From: an uncultured Faecalibacterium sp.
GTDB taxonomy: Bacteria; Bacillota; Clostridia; Oscillospirales; Ruminococcaceae
Direction: 5' to 3'
Length of the DNA: 64,000 nt
Assembly: GCA_934525325.1 (NCBI GenBank)
Contig: CAKSZE010000001.1
Coordinates: 1-64,000, forward strand
The notes beneath the pieces were generated by a model, which saw nothing but the letters and a program-made list of their open reading frames with translations, was not told where the DNA came from and searched no databases. This document shows, piece after piece, positions 26,154 through 34,898 of the stretch (the stretch's first letter is position 1; each line of letters opens with the position of its first letter). The position numbers and the translations under genes are program-made.

Positions 26154-27109
26154 AAAACGCAAAACCTTACAAGCTGCTGCTGTTTTTACTGCTGACAGGG
26201 TGGTGCCTTTTATTCCTGCGCTGTGAAAGCACCGAGAAAAGTATGGTGCGGGCGGTGTATCTGGCACAGATCGAACAGGGGTATCAGGCAGGGCTGCTCT
26301 ATCAGGCACCGCAGGCCGCCGCCGATGCCGCCGAGGCCTCTGGCGCATTGCAGTTTGTGCAGGCGGAGGGGCAAACGATGGAGTGGGCGCTCGCTGCAGC
26401 AGAGCGGGCACTGCCCCAAACCGCAAGCTACCGCCTGTGTGATTATCTGCTGCTGCCAAAAGCGGAAGAGCCATTATTAACAGAATACGAGCAGCTGGTG
26501 CTGCGGCGCGGCTGCGGACGCACGGCGGCAAGGCTGCTTTGCGCAGAAGGGGAGACAGACTACCTTGCCGCACAAGCCACCCTGCCGGACGCCCTGATGG
26601 AACAAATAAAGGCCGCAGCGCCCACCGCACCCAGACTGTATGAGCACACAGAGCCCGGGCTTCTGCCTGTTCTCCGGTGGAGCGCGGAAGAGGTGACCGT
26701 ACAGGAGGATGGTGTTCTGCACACTGCGGCGGGTAATACGCTCTTTTCTCCGGAGCAGGCCGAGATCTACCGTCTGCTTACCGGGCAGAGCGGCACCCGG
26801 CAGCTCTGGCTGGAAGGGGAACGCATGGGCATCCGGCGTTGCACCGTTTCGGTCACCCTGCAAAAGGAGCAGGCGCTTGTGCGGCTGGACTGTCAGCGTG
26901 CCGCCCACAGCCCATTGCCCACGCAGGCGCAGCAGCAACAGCTGGCAACGCAGTGTACCGCGCTTTTGCAAAGCTGCTGGCAGCAGGGCGTGGATGTGCT
27001 GCACCTGCAAGCCCGGGCAGCACTGCAAAGCGGCAGCGGCGCAAGCTTTGACCCAACAAAAAACGCCCGCCCGCAATGGCGGACAGACGTGCATTTCATG
27101 CTGTATTAA
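26150..27109 (+). CDS. GerA-C-type germinant receptor subunit, divergent
   Basis: 319 residues with an N-terminal hydrophobic segment and an outer soluble domain rich in Ala, Gln and Leu. In known receptors the C subunit is a lipoprotein. Here the likely cysteine lies in LLFLRCEST, with Arg before Cys, which is not a normal lipobox; an earlier Cys (TGWC) is also atypical. Assignment comes from operon order and architecture. It converges with the histidine kinase gene, the two stops overlapping at 27106-27109. Confidence 0.6.
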   Translation: MKNAKPYKLLLFLLLTGWCLLFLRCESTEKSMVRAVYLAQIEQGYQAGLLYQAPQAAADAAEASGALQFVQAEGQTMEWALAAAERALPQTASYRLCDYLLLPKAEEPLLTEYEQLVLRRGCGRTAARLLCAEGETDYLAAQATLPDALMEQIKAAAPTAPRLYEHTEPGLLPVLRWSAEEVTVQEDGVLHTAAGNTLFSPEQAEIYRLLTGQSGTRQLWLEGERMGIRRCTVSVTLQKEQALVRLDCQRAAHSPLPTQAQQQQLATQCTALLQSCWQQGVDVLHLQARAALQSGSGASFDPTKNARPQWRTDVHFMLY

Positions 27110-28455
27110 GAGGCAGTAGGGAAGGTGACAGTAATAGTGGTGCCAACGTCCACCTGACTATCCAGCTTAATGCGGGCGTTGTGGATACGGGCAATGTGCT
27201 TAACGATAGCAAGCCCAAGTCCGGTGCCGCCGGTGGCTTTGCTGCGGCTCTTATCCACCCGGTAGAAGCGCTCGAACACGCTGGATTGTGCTTCCCGCGG
27301 GATGCCGATGCCGTTATCCGTTACGGTCAGGGAGCAGTGCCCGTCCCGGCTGCAGGCGGTAATGATCTGCACTTTGCCGCCCGGGCGGTTGTAGCGGATG
27401 GCGTTATCGCACAGGTTCTGGCACAGCTCATCCAGCAGCGCACGGCTGCCCAGCACCGGGGCGCTCTCGCCCAGATAGGTCAGGGAGATATACGCACGGC
27501 GGGCGTTCAGCTTCTGGCGCTCCACGCACTCCTTGGCAACATCCAAAAGGTCTACCGTTTCCATCACGGGAGCGTCCCCGGTCTCGCTTACGGTATCCAG
27601 CTTGGAAAGCTGCAAAATGTCGTTGACCAGCTGGATCATGCGGGTAGCCTCGCTGTGAATCTTGCGACCGAAATCCGGCACATCCTCCGGCTTTGCAATG
27701 CCGGTCTCGATCAGCTCTGCATAGCCGGAAATACTGGTCAGCGGGGTCTTGAGCTCGTGGCTGACATTGGCGGTAAACTCCTGCCGCATCTTCTCGTTGT
27801 TCTCCCGCAGAATGCGGTCAGAATGGATGCTCTCCGCAAAGGGGATCAGCTCCCGGTAGGGCACATTTTCCTGAATGTGATCCAAGTCCTCGGTCATGTT
27901 CAGTACCGGCTGCACCAGTGCTTTGGTCAGCAGGGCGGCCAGCACTGCTGCGGCCAGCATCAGCGCCACACAGCTCAGCACAATGGCCGGGATGGTGGCA
28001 TCATAGATGGACCACACGGTCTCGGCGTCCTGTGCCACGCGCAGCACATCCCCGCCGGAAAGCCGGAGCGCGTAGTAATAGGTCTCGTAGCCCATGGTCT
28101 GGGAGTCGCGGATGTCCCGACCCTCGCCGTTTGCAATGGCATCGCGGATCTCCGGGCGGGTCAGATGGTTCTCCATGGGCTGGTCGGTGGCAGATTCAAA
28201 CAACACGCTGCCGTCCTGACTGATCAACGTCACACGCAGATCATCGGTCACAAAGGCACTCAGCTGCGCGGGGTCTCCGGTCTGCTCGTACCCGGCGCGC
28301 ACAAGGTCGGTCTCGCGCTCCAAAGCCGACCATGCCTGCGCCGTAAAGGCTTTATGGAACACAAAAATGCACAGCGCTGCGGTGAATACAAGCCCCAGAA
28401 AGCCCATCAGGAACAACCGGTAGCTGATCTTTTCTTCCATGCTGCGCAGCTTCAT
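27106..28455 (-). CDS. Sensor histidine kinase, PhoR-like
   Basis: 449 residues: two membrane segments (about 13-35 and 153-180) around an outer sensing domain, a HAMP-like linker, the dimerisation and phosphorylation box NVSHELKTPLTSISGYAE (His near residue 234) and an ATPase domain with DNAIRYN, DNGIGIP and GTGLGLAIV. It overlaps the regulator gene by 4 bases and lies in an operon with a phosphate transporter, so a phosphate-sensing PhoR role is likely but inferred. Confidence 0.88.
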   Translation of the reverse strand: MKLRSMEEKISYRLFLMGFLGLVFTAALCIFVFHKAFTAQAWSALERETDLVRAGYEQTGDPAQLSAFVTDDLRVTLISQDGSVLFESATDQPMENHLTRPEIRDAIANGEGRDIRDSQTMGYETYYYALRLSGGDVLRVAQDAETVWSIYDATIPAIVLSCVALMLAAAVLAALLTKALVQPVLNMTEDLDHIQENVPYRELIPFAESIHSDRILRENNEKMRQEFTANVSHELKTPLTSISGYAELIETGIAKPEDVPDFGRKIHSEATRMIQLVNDILQLSKLDTVSETGDAPVMETVDLLDVAKECVERQKLNARRAYISLTYLGESAPVLGSRALLDELCQNLCDNAIRYNRPGGKVQIITACSRDGHCSLTVTDNGIGIPREAQSSVFERFYRVDKSRSKATGGTGLGLAIVKHIARIHNARIKLDSQVDVGTTITVTFPTAS

Positions 28456-29138
28456 TCTTCTTCGGCCTCCTCATCGGTCAGCTTGTAGCCTACCTTGCGC
28501 ACGGTGCAGATGTAACGCCCCGCATCGCCCAGCTTTTTTCGCAGGGTGCGGATGTGCATATCCACGGTACGGCTCTCCACCGAAATATCGGTGCCCCACA
28601 CTACCTGCAAAATAGTCTCGCGGGTCACCACCAGACTGGTGTTTTCCAGCAGCAGACGCAGCAGGCAGTATTCCTTGTAGGTTAGCTCCACAGGGGTGCT
28701 GTTTACCGTAACGCTGTGGCGGGCATTATCCAACTGGATCTCATGGAAAACCAGCACATCCGGCCTTACCTCCGGGGCAGAGCGCCGCAGCGCCACCCGC
28801 ACCCGGCTGAGAAACTCCATAATGCCAAAGGGCTTTGCAATGTAATCGTCCGCGCCGCAGTCCAGCCCGCGCACGGTGTCCAGCTCGCTGGATTTTGCAG
28901 TGACCATAATGATGGGCAGCTTGCGCAGGGAAGGGGTGTTGCGCAGCTTTTTCAGGATGGAAAAGCCATCCTCGCCGGGCAGCATCACATCTAAGATCAC
29001 CAGCTCCGGTTCGGCAGCGCGCATGGCCAGCCAGAAAGGCTCAGCGCTTTCAAAGCCCTGCACCTCGTAGCCATTGGATTGCAGGGCATATTGCTCCAGC
29101 TCCCGGATGGAAGCGTCGTCCTCTACGATATAGATCAT
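28452..29138 (-). CDS. Response regulator, PhoB/PhoP (OmpR) family
   Basis: 228 residues: receiver domain with EDD near residue 6, phosphoacceptor Asp50 in LVILDVMLPGEDG, and Lys in IAKPFG, then a winged-helix DNA-binding domain (LTYKEYCLLRLLLEN, VESRTVDMHIRTLRKKLG). It starts 3 bases after the nptA stop. The presence of Pho-box-like repeats before nptA suggests it controls its own operon. Confidence 0.9.
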   Translation of the reverse strand: MIYIVEDDASIRELEQYALQSNGYEVQGFESAEPFWLAMRAAEPELVILDVMLPGEDGFSILKKLRNTPSLRKLPIIMVTAKSSELDTVRGLDCGADDYIAKPFGIMEFLSRVRVALRRSAPEVRPDVLVFHEIQLDNARHSVTVNSTPVELTYKEYCLLRLLLENTSLVVTRETILQVVWGTDISVESRTVDMHIRTLRKKLGDAGRYICTVRKVGYKLTDEEAEEE

Positions 29139-29141
29139 AAC

Positions 29142-30923
29142 TCAATTCTCCTCAGCAGTCTGTCCGTCCGGGAAGAGATAACGCTCACGGTAGCGGTCCA
29201 GACGGCGGTGGAATTCTTCACTTTCCTTGGTGTCGTTGCCGTGGCGCAGGTCGTTCAGGTAGGCGTGGGTGTCAAAGCTGTCCTGTGCCACCTCGATCTG
29301 TGCAACCGCCACATTGCTGCAATGGTCGCACACACGCTCGTAGTTGGTCAGCATATCGTCCAGCACAAAACCGTACTCGATGGAGCAGCTGCCGGCCTGC
29401 AAGCGGGCAACGTGCCGTGCCTTGATGGCACGCACCAGTTCGTTGACCACAGCCTCCAGCGGCTCTACCTTGGAAGCAAGGTGCAGATCTCCCTTGCGGA
29501 AGGCATCGGTGGTGCGGCTCAGGGTATCCTGCACTGCATCCTCCAGCACCTGCAGTTCCTCCTGTGCATCCTTGGAAAAGTGGATCTCCTTCTGGTGCAT
29601 CTCCTCGGCGGATTCCAGCAGGTTGACGGAATGGTCGCTGATACGCTCAAAATCACTGATGGTGTGCAGCAGGGTGTTCACGCTCTGGCTGTCGGCATGG
29701 TTCAGCTCCCGGCTGGACAGTTTGACCAGATAGGTGCCCAGTGCGTCCTCGTACCGGTCTACCTTTTTTTCCTCGTCCCGTACCTTCTGGGCAAGTTCGT
29801 CGTTCCATTCGTGGGTCAGGCTCATGGCCTGCACCACGCCCACCCGGGCAAGCTCAGCCATTTCGGCGGTAGCAGCGCGAGCGCGCTCCACAGCCATAGC
29901 GGGGGTGTTCAGCAGACGGTCATCCAGCAGAGCAAACTCCTCTTTTTCCGGGGAATCGGGAATAGTCAGGATGGCCAGCTTTTCCAGCCCGGTGGCAAAG
30001 GGCAGCAGAATGACGGTGGCCAGAATGTTGAACACCGAGTGCACGATTGCAATGCCCCAGGCCTCGATGGTGGTATTCACAAAGGCAAAGTGGCATACAG
30101 CGTTGAGCCCGTAGAACCCGAGCAGGAAGATGGTCACACCGATGATGTTGAAGTACAGGTGCACCATGGCGGCGCGGCGGGCGTTTTTGTTCGCACCCAC
30201 CGAGGACAGCAGTGCGGTCACACAGGTGCCGATGTTCTGACCCATGATGATGGGGATGGCACTGCCGTAGGTGATGACGCCGGTGGCGCTCAGTGCCTGC
30301 AGGATGCCCACGCTGGCGCTGGAGCTCTGGATGATGCCGGTGACCAGTGCGCCCACCAGAACGCCCAGCAGGGGGTTGGAGAAGCGGGTGAACAGGCTGG
30401 TGAACCAAGTCTCGTTCTGCAGCGGCAGCACCGCGTTGGACATGGCGGTCATGCCGGTCATCAGCACGGCAAAGCCGATAAGGATGGTGCCCACACCTTT
30501 TTTCTTCTCACTCTTACACATATACAGCAAAATGCCGATAAATGCAAGCACCGGGCTAAAAGAAGTGGGTTTGAGCAGCTGGATGAACAGGCTGTCGCCC
30601 TGCAAGCCGGAAAGGCTCAAGATCCAGCTGGTCACGGTGGTGCCCACGTTACTGCCCATGATTACGCCAATGGCCTGATGCAGCTCCATGATGCCGCTGT
30701 TGACAAAGCCCACCACCATAACGGTGGTAGCGCTGGAACTCTGGATGACAGCAGTCACGCACAGACCCAGAAAAAAGCCCTTGAGGGGGTTATCGGTCAG
30801 TTTGCTGAGAATTTTTTGCAGCTGGCCGCCGGCCTGCTTTTCCAGTGCCTTGCCCATGATGTCCATACCGAACAAAAACAGGGCCAGACCTCCCAGCAGC
30901 GAAAAGACATTAAAAATGGTCAT
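29142..30923 (-). CDS. Sodium/phosphate cotransporter, NptA (Na/Pi-II) family with PhoU-like domain
   Basis: 593 residues. Two inverted membrane repeats each carry the QSSS motif (VIQSSSATTVMVV and IIQSSSASVGILQ), the phosphate-binding signature of the family. The C-terminal ~220 residues are helical and PhoU-like. It imports inorganic phosphate with sodium. Start ATG at 30923 follows GAGGA; an earlier in-frame start would add only a basic, promoter-encoded stretch. First gene of the nptA-phoP-phoR operon; no pstSCAB genes are visible. Confidence 0.9.
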   Translation of the reverse strand: MTIFNVFSLLGGLALFLFGMDIMGKALEKQAGGQLQKILSKLTDNPLKGFFLGLCVTAVIQSSSATTVMVVGFVNSGIMELHQAIGVIMGSNVGTTVTSWILSLSGLQGDSLFIQLLKPTSFSPVLAFIGILLYMCKSEKKKGVGTILIGFAVLMTGMTAMSNAVLPLQNETWFTSLFTRFSNPLLGVLVGALVTGIIQSSSASVGILQALSATGVITYGSAIPIIMGQNIGTCVTALLSSVGANKNARRAAMVHLYFNIIGVTIFLLGFYGLNAVCHFAFVNTTIEAWGIAIVHSVFNILATVILLPFATGLEKLAILTIPDSPEKEEFALLDDRLLNTPAMAVERARAATAEMAELARVGVVQAMSLTHEWNDELAQKVRDEEKKVDRYEDALGTYLVKLSSRELNHADSQSVNTLLHTISDFERISDHSVNLLESAEEMHQKEIHFSKDAQEELQVLEDAVQDTLSRTTDAFRKGDLHLASKVEPLEAVVNELVRAIKARHVARLQAGSCSIEYGFVLDDMLTNYERVCDHCSNVAVAQIEVAQDSFDTHAYLNDLRHGNDTKESEEFHRRLDRYRERYLFPDGQTAEEN

Positions 30924-30970
30924 AAGTGTTTTCCTCACTTTATCTTGACGTGTTTTTCTCCTGTGCTTCA

Positions 30971-31041
30971 AGTATAGAAAAACAATGTAAAATTTGAAAT
31001 CGACGAAATGTAAAACCCATGTAAAGTAAGAAAAATGTAAA
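30971..31041 (-). promoter_or_regulatory. Pho-box-like direct repeats and -10 site for the nptA operon
   Basis: Read on the minus strand, TTTACAT occurs four times (plus-strand positions 30985-30991, 31008-31014, 31019-31025, 31035-31041), with starts 23, 11 and 16 bases apart. The -10 TATACT is at 30976-30971 and the -35 is weak. In Bacillus, PhoP binds TTHACA-type direct repeats about 11 bases apart, so this looks like a PhoP-activated promoter; one repeat of the array is out of step. Confidence 0.6.
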
Positions 31042-31109
31042 AATCCTGTGCACGGGCTGCGATGCAGCGTCGGTTTCCCGCCGCGGGTACAAAAACAGTG
31101 CCCCGGGCG

Positions 31110-31138
31110 TTGTATTTGCCGCCGAATTTTATTATAAT
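31110..31138 (+). promoter_or_regulatory. Promoter for the hprK operon
   Basis: TTGTAT and TATAAT are 17 bases apart, 55 bases before the hprK start. Confidence 0.75.
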
Positions 31139-31192
31139 AGAGGTATGAGTGCCCGCAGCACAGCGCGGCAAAAGGATACAGGAGGAACCAGG

Positions 31193-32128
31193 ATGGGTAC
31201 GTTCAATGTTTCGCTTAAAACGCTGACCGACCGTGTCAGCATGGAAGTGGTATACACCCCCCGGGCGCTGGATGAGATCAGCGTGGAGATCGCCGAGGTC
31301 AACCGCCCGGGTCTGTTTCTGGCGGGCTACTATGATTACTTTGATAAGCTCCGTTTGCAGATCATGGGTCTGGCAGAGATGAACTTTCTGTCCGGCTTGA
31401 CGGCAGAAAAGCGCTACGAGGCGCTGGAACAGTTGTTCCGGCAGCAGCCACCGGCGGTCATCGTCTGCCGCAGCGAGGAGCTGACCCCCTTCTCGGAGAT
31501 GCAGGAGCTGGCGCAGAAGCACGCGGTCGCCCTGCTGCGCTCCAACGAGACTACCTGCACTTTGATGGGCAGCCTGATCAGCGTGCTGAACTTGGAGCTT
31601 GCGCCCCGCATCACCCGGCACGGCGTTCTGGTGGAGGTGTATGGCGAGGGCATCCTGATTTTGGGTGACAGCGGCATCGGCAAAAGCGAGCTGGCCATTG
31701 AGCTGGTCAAGCGTGGTCACCGTCTGGTGGCAGATGATGCTGTGGAACTGCGCAAGGTGTCCAACCGCCAGATCATGGGCACTGCCCCGGAAAATATCCG
31801 CCACTTCATCGAGCTGCGCGGCATTGGCATCGTCAACGTAGCCCGCGTGTACGGCGTGGGTGCCGTCAAGCTGAGCGAAAGCTTGGATCTGGTGGTGCAG
31901 CTGGAAGCGTGGGACCCCACCAAGAACTACCAGCGCACCGGTCTGGAAAGCGAATACTACGACATTCTGGGCGTGAGCATTCCCAGCACCAGCATCCCGG
32001 TCTCTCCCGGCCGTAATCTGGCTGTGGTGCTGGAGACCGCAGCCATCAATAACCGCCAGAAGAAGATGGGCTATAACGCAGCCAAGGAGCTGCTGATCCG
32101 GCTGGGACTGGATGACAAAATGGACTGA
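31193..32128 (+). CDS. hprK: HPr kinase/phosphorylase
   Basis: Adds or removes phosphate on Ser46 of HPr and so controls carbon catabolite repression. 311 residues: N-terminal domain, active-site His143 in RHGVLVEVYGEG, Walker A GDSGIGKS (158-165), and the HprK signature ELRGIGIVNVARVYG. ATG 31193 follows GGAGG at 31181-31185. It heads the block hprK-murB-rapZ-whiA-dnaE, common in Clostridia. Confidence 0.96.
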   Translation: MGTFNVSLKTLTDRVSMEVVYTPRALDEISVEIAEVNRPGLFLAGYYDYFDKLRLQIMGLAEMNFLSGLTAEKRYEALEQLFRQQPPAVIVCRSEELTPFSEMQELAQKHAVALLRSNETTCTLMGSLISVLNLELAPRITRHGVLVEVYGEGILILGDSGIGKSELAIELVKRGHRLVADDAVELRKVSNRQIMGTAPENIRHFIELRGIGIVNVARVYGVGAVKLSESLDLVVQLEAWDPTKNYQRTGLESEYYDILGVSIPSTSIPVSPGRNLAVVLETAAINNRQKKMGYNAAKELLIRLGLDDKMD

Positions 32129-32157
32129 TCTTCCCGATAAAAAAGGAGCCTGACCCT

Positions 32158-33054
32158 ATGGAACAACTCAAGCATCTGCTGACCGCAGCAGGCATTGCTT
32201 ATAAAGAAAACGAGCCGTTGGCAGCGCACTGTACCTTTAAGATCGGCGGCCCGGCGCGGCTGTTCGTGCAGCCGGTAGACCATGCACAGCTTTGCCGCGC
32301 CGTTGCCCTGTGCAAGGCGCAGGGCGTCCGGTACTATCTGCTGGGCAATGGCAGTAATATCCTGTTTGCCGACGAGGGCTACGATGGTGCAGTGCTGGAT
32401 ATCTCCTCCATGCAGGACGCTGTGGAGGTGCACGGCACACAGCTCACCGCCGGGGCGGGCGTGCGGCTCTCGGCACTGTGCAAAACGGCGCTGGAACACG
32501 GCCTGACCGGGCTGGAATTTGCTTACGGCATCCCCGGCACGGTGGGCGGTGCGGTCTACATGAACGCCGGTGCCTACGGCGGCGAGATGAAGGACGTGCT
32601 GACCTCGGTACAGTACCTTACCGCTGAGGGCGAAGTGAAAGAGACAGCGGCTGCAGAGCTTGATCTGCGCTACCGCCACAGCATTTTTGAAGAAAACGGC
32701 GGCTGTATCCTTTCAGCGCAGTTTGCCCTGACCCCGGGCGAACCGGAAGCTATCCGCGCGAAAATGGACGAACTGATGGGAAAGCGGCTGGATAAACAGC
32801 CGCTGGATAAGCCCAGCGCAGGCAGTACCTTCAAGCGTCCGGTGGGCGCTTTTGCTGCGGCTCTCATCGACCAGTGCGGTCTGCGGGGCTACCGGCACGG
32901 TGATGCCGCCGTCAGCGAGAAGCACTGCGGCTTTGTGGTGAACCTTGGCGGCGCGACCTGCGCTGATGTGCTGGCACTGTGCGAGGAAGTACGCACCATC
33001 GTAAAAGAAAAGACCGGCTATGATCTGGAAAAAGAGATCCGCGTAGTGCGCTGA
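32158..33054 (+). CDS. murB: UDP-N-acetylenolpyruvoylglucosamine reductase
   Basis: FAD enzyme of peptidoglycan precursor synthesis, forming UDP-MurNAc. 298 residues with the FAD-binding region HCTFKIGGPARLFV, LGNGSNILFADEG, GIPGTVGGAVYMNAGAYGG, and the late active-site region SAGSTFKRP. Length and motifs fit the short type II (Gram-positive) MurB. AAAGGAG lies upstream of ATG 32158. Confidence 0.95.
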   Translation: MEQLKHLLTAAGIAYKENEPLAAHCTFKIGGPARLFVQPVDHAQLCRAVALCKAQGVRYYLLGNGSNILFADEGYDGAVLDISSMQDAVEVHGTQLTAGAGVRLSALCKTALEHGLTGLEFAYGIPGTVGGAVYMNAGAYGGEMKDVLTSVQYLTAEGEVKETAAAELDLRYRHSIFEENGGCILSAQFALTPGEPEAIRAKMDELMGKRLDKQPLDKPSAGSTFKRPVGAFAAALIDQCGLRGYRHGDAAVSEKHCGFVVNLGGATCADVLALCEEVRTIVKEKTGYDLEKEIRVVR

Positions 33055-33085
33055 GCTGCGGGAATAGAGGGAGTGTGGAACACAG

Positions 33086-33949
33086 ATGGAGCTGTTGATC
33101 GTCAGTGGGCTTTCCGGCGCGGGAAAGTCTGTGGCTATGAATGCGCTGGAGGATATCGGATATTTCTGCATCGATAATGTCCCGGCGGGGCTGCTGCCCA
33201 GCATTACGGCGTTTTCCAAGGCGGGCGACAACCAGCTGGAGCGGGTGGCGCTTTCCATGGATGTGCGCGGCTGCCGCAGCAGGGAACAGATCGAGACTGC
33301 CCTGCAGCAGCTGGACGAGCAGAAAACACCCTATAAGATCCTGTTTCTGGATGCACCGGACGATGTGCTGATGCGCCGTTACAGCGAGACCCGCCGCCGC
33401 CACCCCATCAGCATTGCAGAGGGCATCTCCACCCGGGATGCCTTTTTGAAGGAGCGGCAGATCCTGCAGCCCTTGAAAGACCGTGCAAACTATACCATCA
33501 ATACCGGCCTGCTCTCTACCTCCCAGAACAAAGAGCGCATCTGCGATCTGTTTGTGAAAAACGGCGGGGCAAAAAATGCCATGCGTCTCACCATCATGTC
33601 CTTCGGGTTCAAGTTTGGTCTACCGCCGGAGGCCGACCTTGTGTTGGATGTGCGCTGCCTGCCCAACCCCTTCTATGTGCCGGAACTGAAGCACAAGACC
33701 GGGCTGGATCAGGAGGTGGTGGATTTTGTCATAAGCCACCCCGAAGCACAGGAACTGCTGCACCGGTACGAGAACTTTTTGCAGTACGCCCTGCCGCTGT
33801 ATGTCAAGGAAGGCAAAAGCCAGCTGACCATCGCGGTGGGCTGCACGGGCGGCAAGCACCGCTCCATCACATTCGCACGCAAACTTGCGGAATACTGCAC
33901 CGCTCTGGGCTACGAGCCCGGGGTGCAGCACCGGGATGCCGTGCGCTGA
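33086..33949 (+). CDS. rapZ: RapZ/YvcJ-family nucleotide-binding protein
   Basis: 287 residues with a P-loop near the start (SGLSGAGKSVAMNALED) and the family sequences DNVPAGLLPS, LDAPDDVLMRRYSETRRRHP and GCTGGKHRSI. In E. coli RapZ guides small-RNA decay; in Bacillus YvcJ affects competence. The usual firmicute order is yvcJ-yvcK-whiA, but whiA follows directly here after 16 bases, with no yvcK between. Confidence 0.93.
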   Translation: MELLIVSGLSGAGKSVAMNALEDIGYFCIDNVPAGLLPSITAFSKAGDNQLERVALSMDVRGCRSREQIETALQQLDEQKTPYKILFLDAPDDVLMRRYSETRRRHPISIAEGISTRDAFLKERQILQPLKDRANYTINTGLLSTSQNKERICDLFVKNGGAKNAMRLTIMSFGFKFGLPPEADLVLDVRCLPNPFYVPELKHKTGLDQEVVDFVISHPEAQELLHRYENFLQYALPLYVKEGKSQLTIAVGCTGGKHRSITFARKLAEYCTALGYEPGVQHRDAVR

Positions 33950-33965
33950 AAACAGAGGAAATACT

Positions 33966-34898
33966 ATGAGTTTTGCATCCAGTGCGCGGGAGGAGATCGC
34001 GCAGCGCAGCCCCACCAAGGAATGCTGTGTGCGTGCAGCTGCCTATGGCATTGCCTGCTTTGCCAAATACTTTGATGCCCGCGGCCTTGTGCTGCAAACC
34101 GAGCAGCCCCATACGGTGCAGCTGGCGCAGCAGCTGTTTGCCCGCTGCGGCATCCGGGGCGAGATATTGGAAAAGCCCCGCGCCAGCGGTGTGCTGTACG
34201 AGTTCAATATCCGCGATGCAGAGCAGGTAGCCCGCCTGCACGAGCTGTTCGGTACCACCGGCAGGGAGACCAGCTTGCAGATCGACCCCGGGCTCATCCG
34301 CTGCCAGACCTGTGTCAGTGCCTATATCGCCATGGCCTTTCTGTGCAGCGGCACGGTCACCGACCCGCAAAAGGAATATAATCTGGAATTTCTTACCTCC
34401 CGGACGAACCTCGCCCGGGATTTTGAAGCGCTGCTGGCTGAGCACGAGTTTGCGCCCCACCGCACCCGCCGCAACGGTGTGAACCTGATCTACGTCAAGA
34501 CCGGTGCCAACGTGGAGCGCTTGCTCCGCTTTATGGGCGCTGCGGATGCCGCAACGCAAATTAGCGTGCTCAAGGCATTCAAGCAGGTGCGCAACCAGAC
34601 CAACCGACAGACAAACTGCGATACCGCAAACCTTGGCAAAACCGCGCGGGCAAACGCCCAGACCTTGAAAGCCATCCGCTATTTGCAGGAGCAGCACGCG
34701 CTGGAAACTTTGCCGGAAGTATTGCAGCAGGCAGCAGCCAAGCGGCTGCAATACCCGGATCTTTCGCTTACCGCGCTGTGCGGCTGCTTTGACCCGGCGG
34801 TGAGCAAATCCGGCTTATCACACCGGATGAAAAAACTGGAGGCACTGGCAGAAAATCTGCGTCAGCGCCAGCAGGAGGGACAGGAGGCAGTACAATGA
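33966..34898 (+). CDS. whiA: WhiA-family DNA-binding protein
   Basis: 310 residues: two LAGLIDADG-type (homing-endonuclease-like) domains and a C-terminal helix-turn-helix (SLTALCGCFDPAVSKSGLSHRMKKLE). The family is a sporulation regulator in Streptomyces and affects cell division and chromosome segregation in Bacillus. ATG 33966 follows GAGGAAA. The gene overlaps dnaE by 4 bases. Confidence 0.93.
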   Translation: MSFASSAREEIAQRSPTKECCVRAAAYGIACFAKYFDARGLVLQTEQPHTVQLAQQLFARCGIRGEILEKPRASGVLYEFNIRDAEQVARLHELFGTTGRETSLQIDPGLIRCQTCVSAYIAMAFLCSGTVTDPQKEYNLEFLTSRTNLARDFEALLAEHEFAPHRTRRNGVNLIYVKTGANVERLLRFMGAADAATQISVLKAFKQVRNQTNRQTNCDTANLGKTARANAQTLKAIRYLQEQHALETLPEVLQQAAAKRLQYPDLSLTALCGCFDPAVSKSGLSHRMKKLEALAENLRQRQQEGQEAVQ

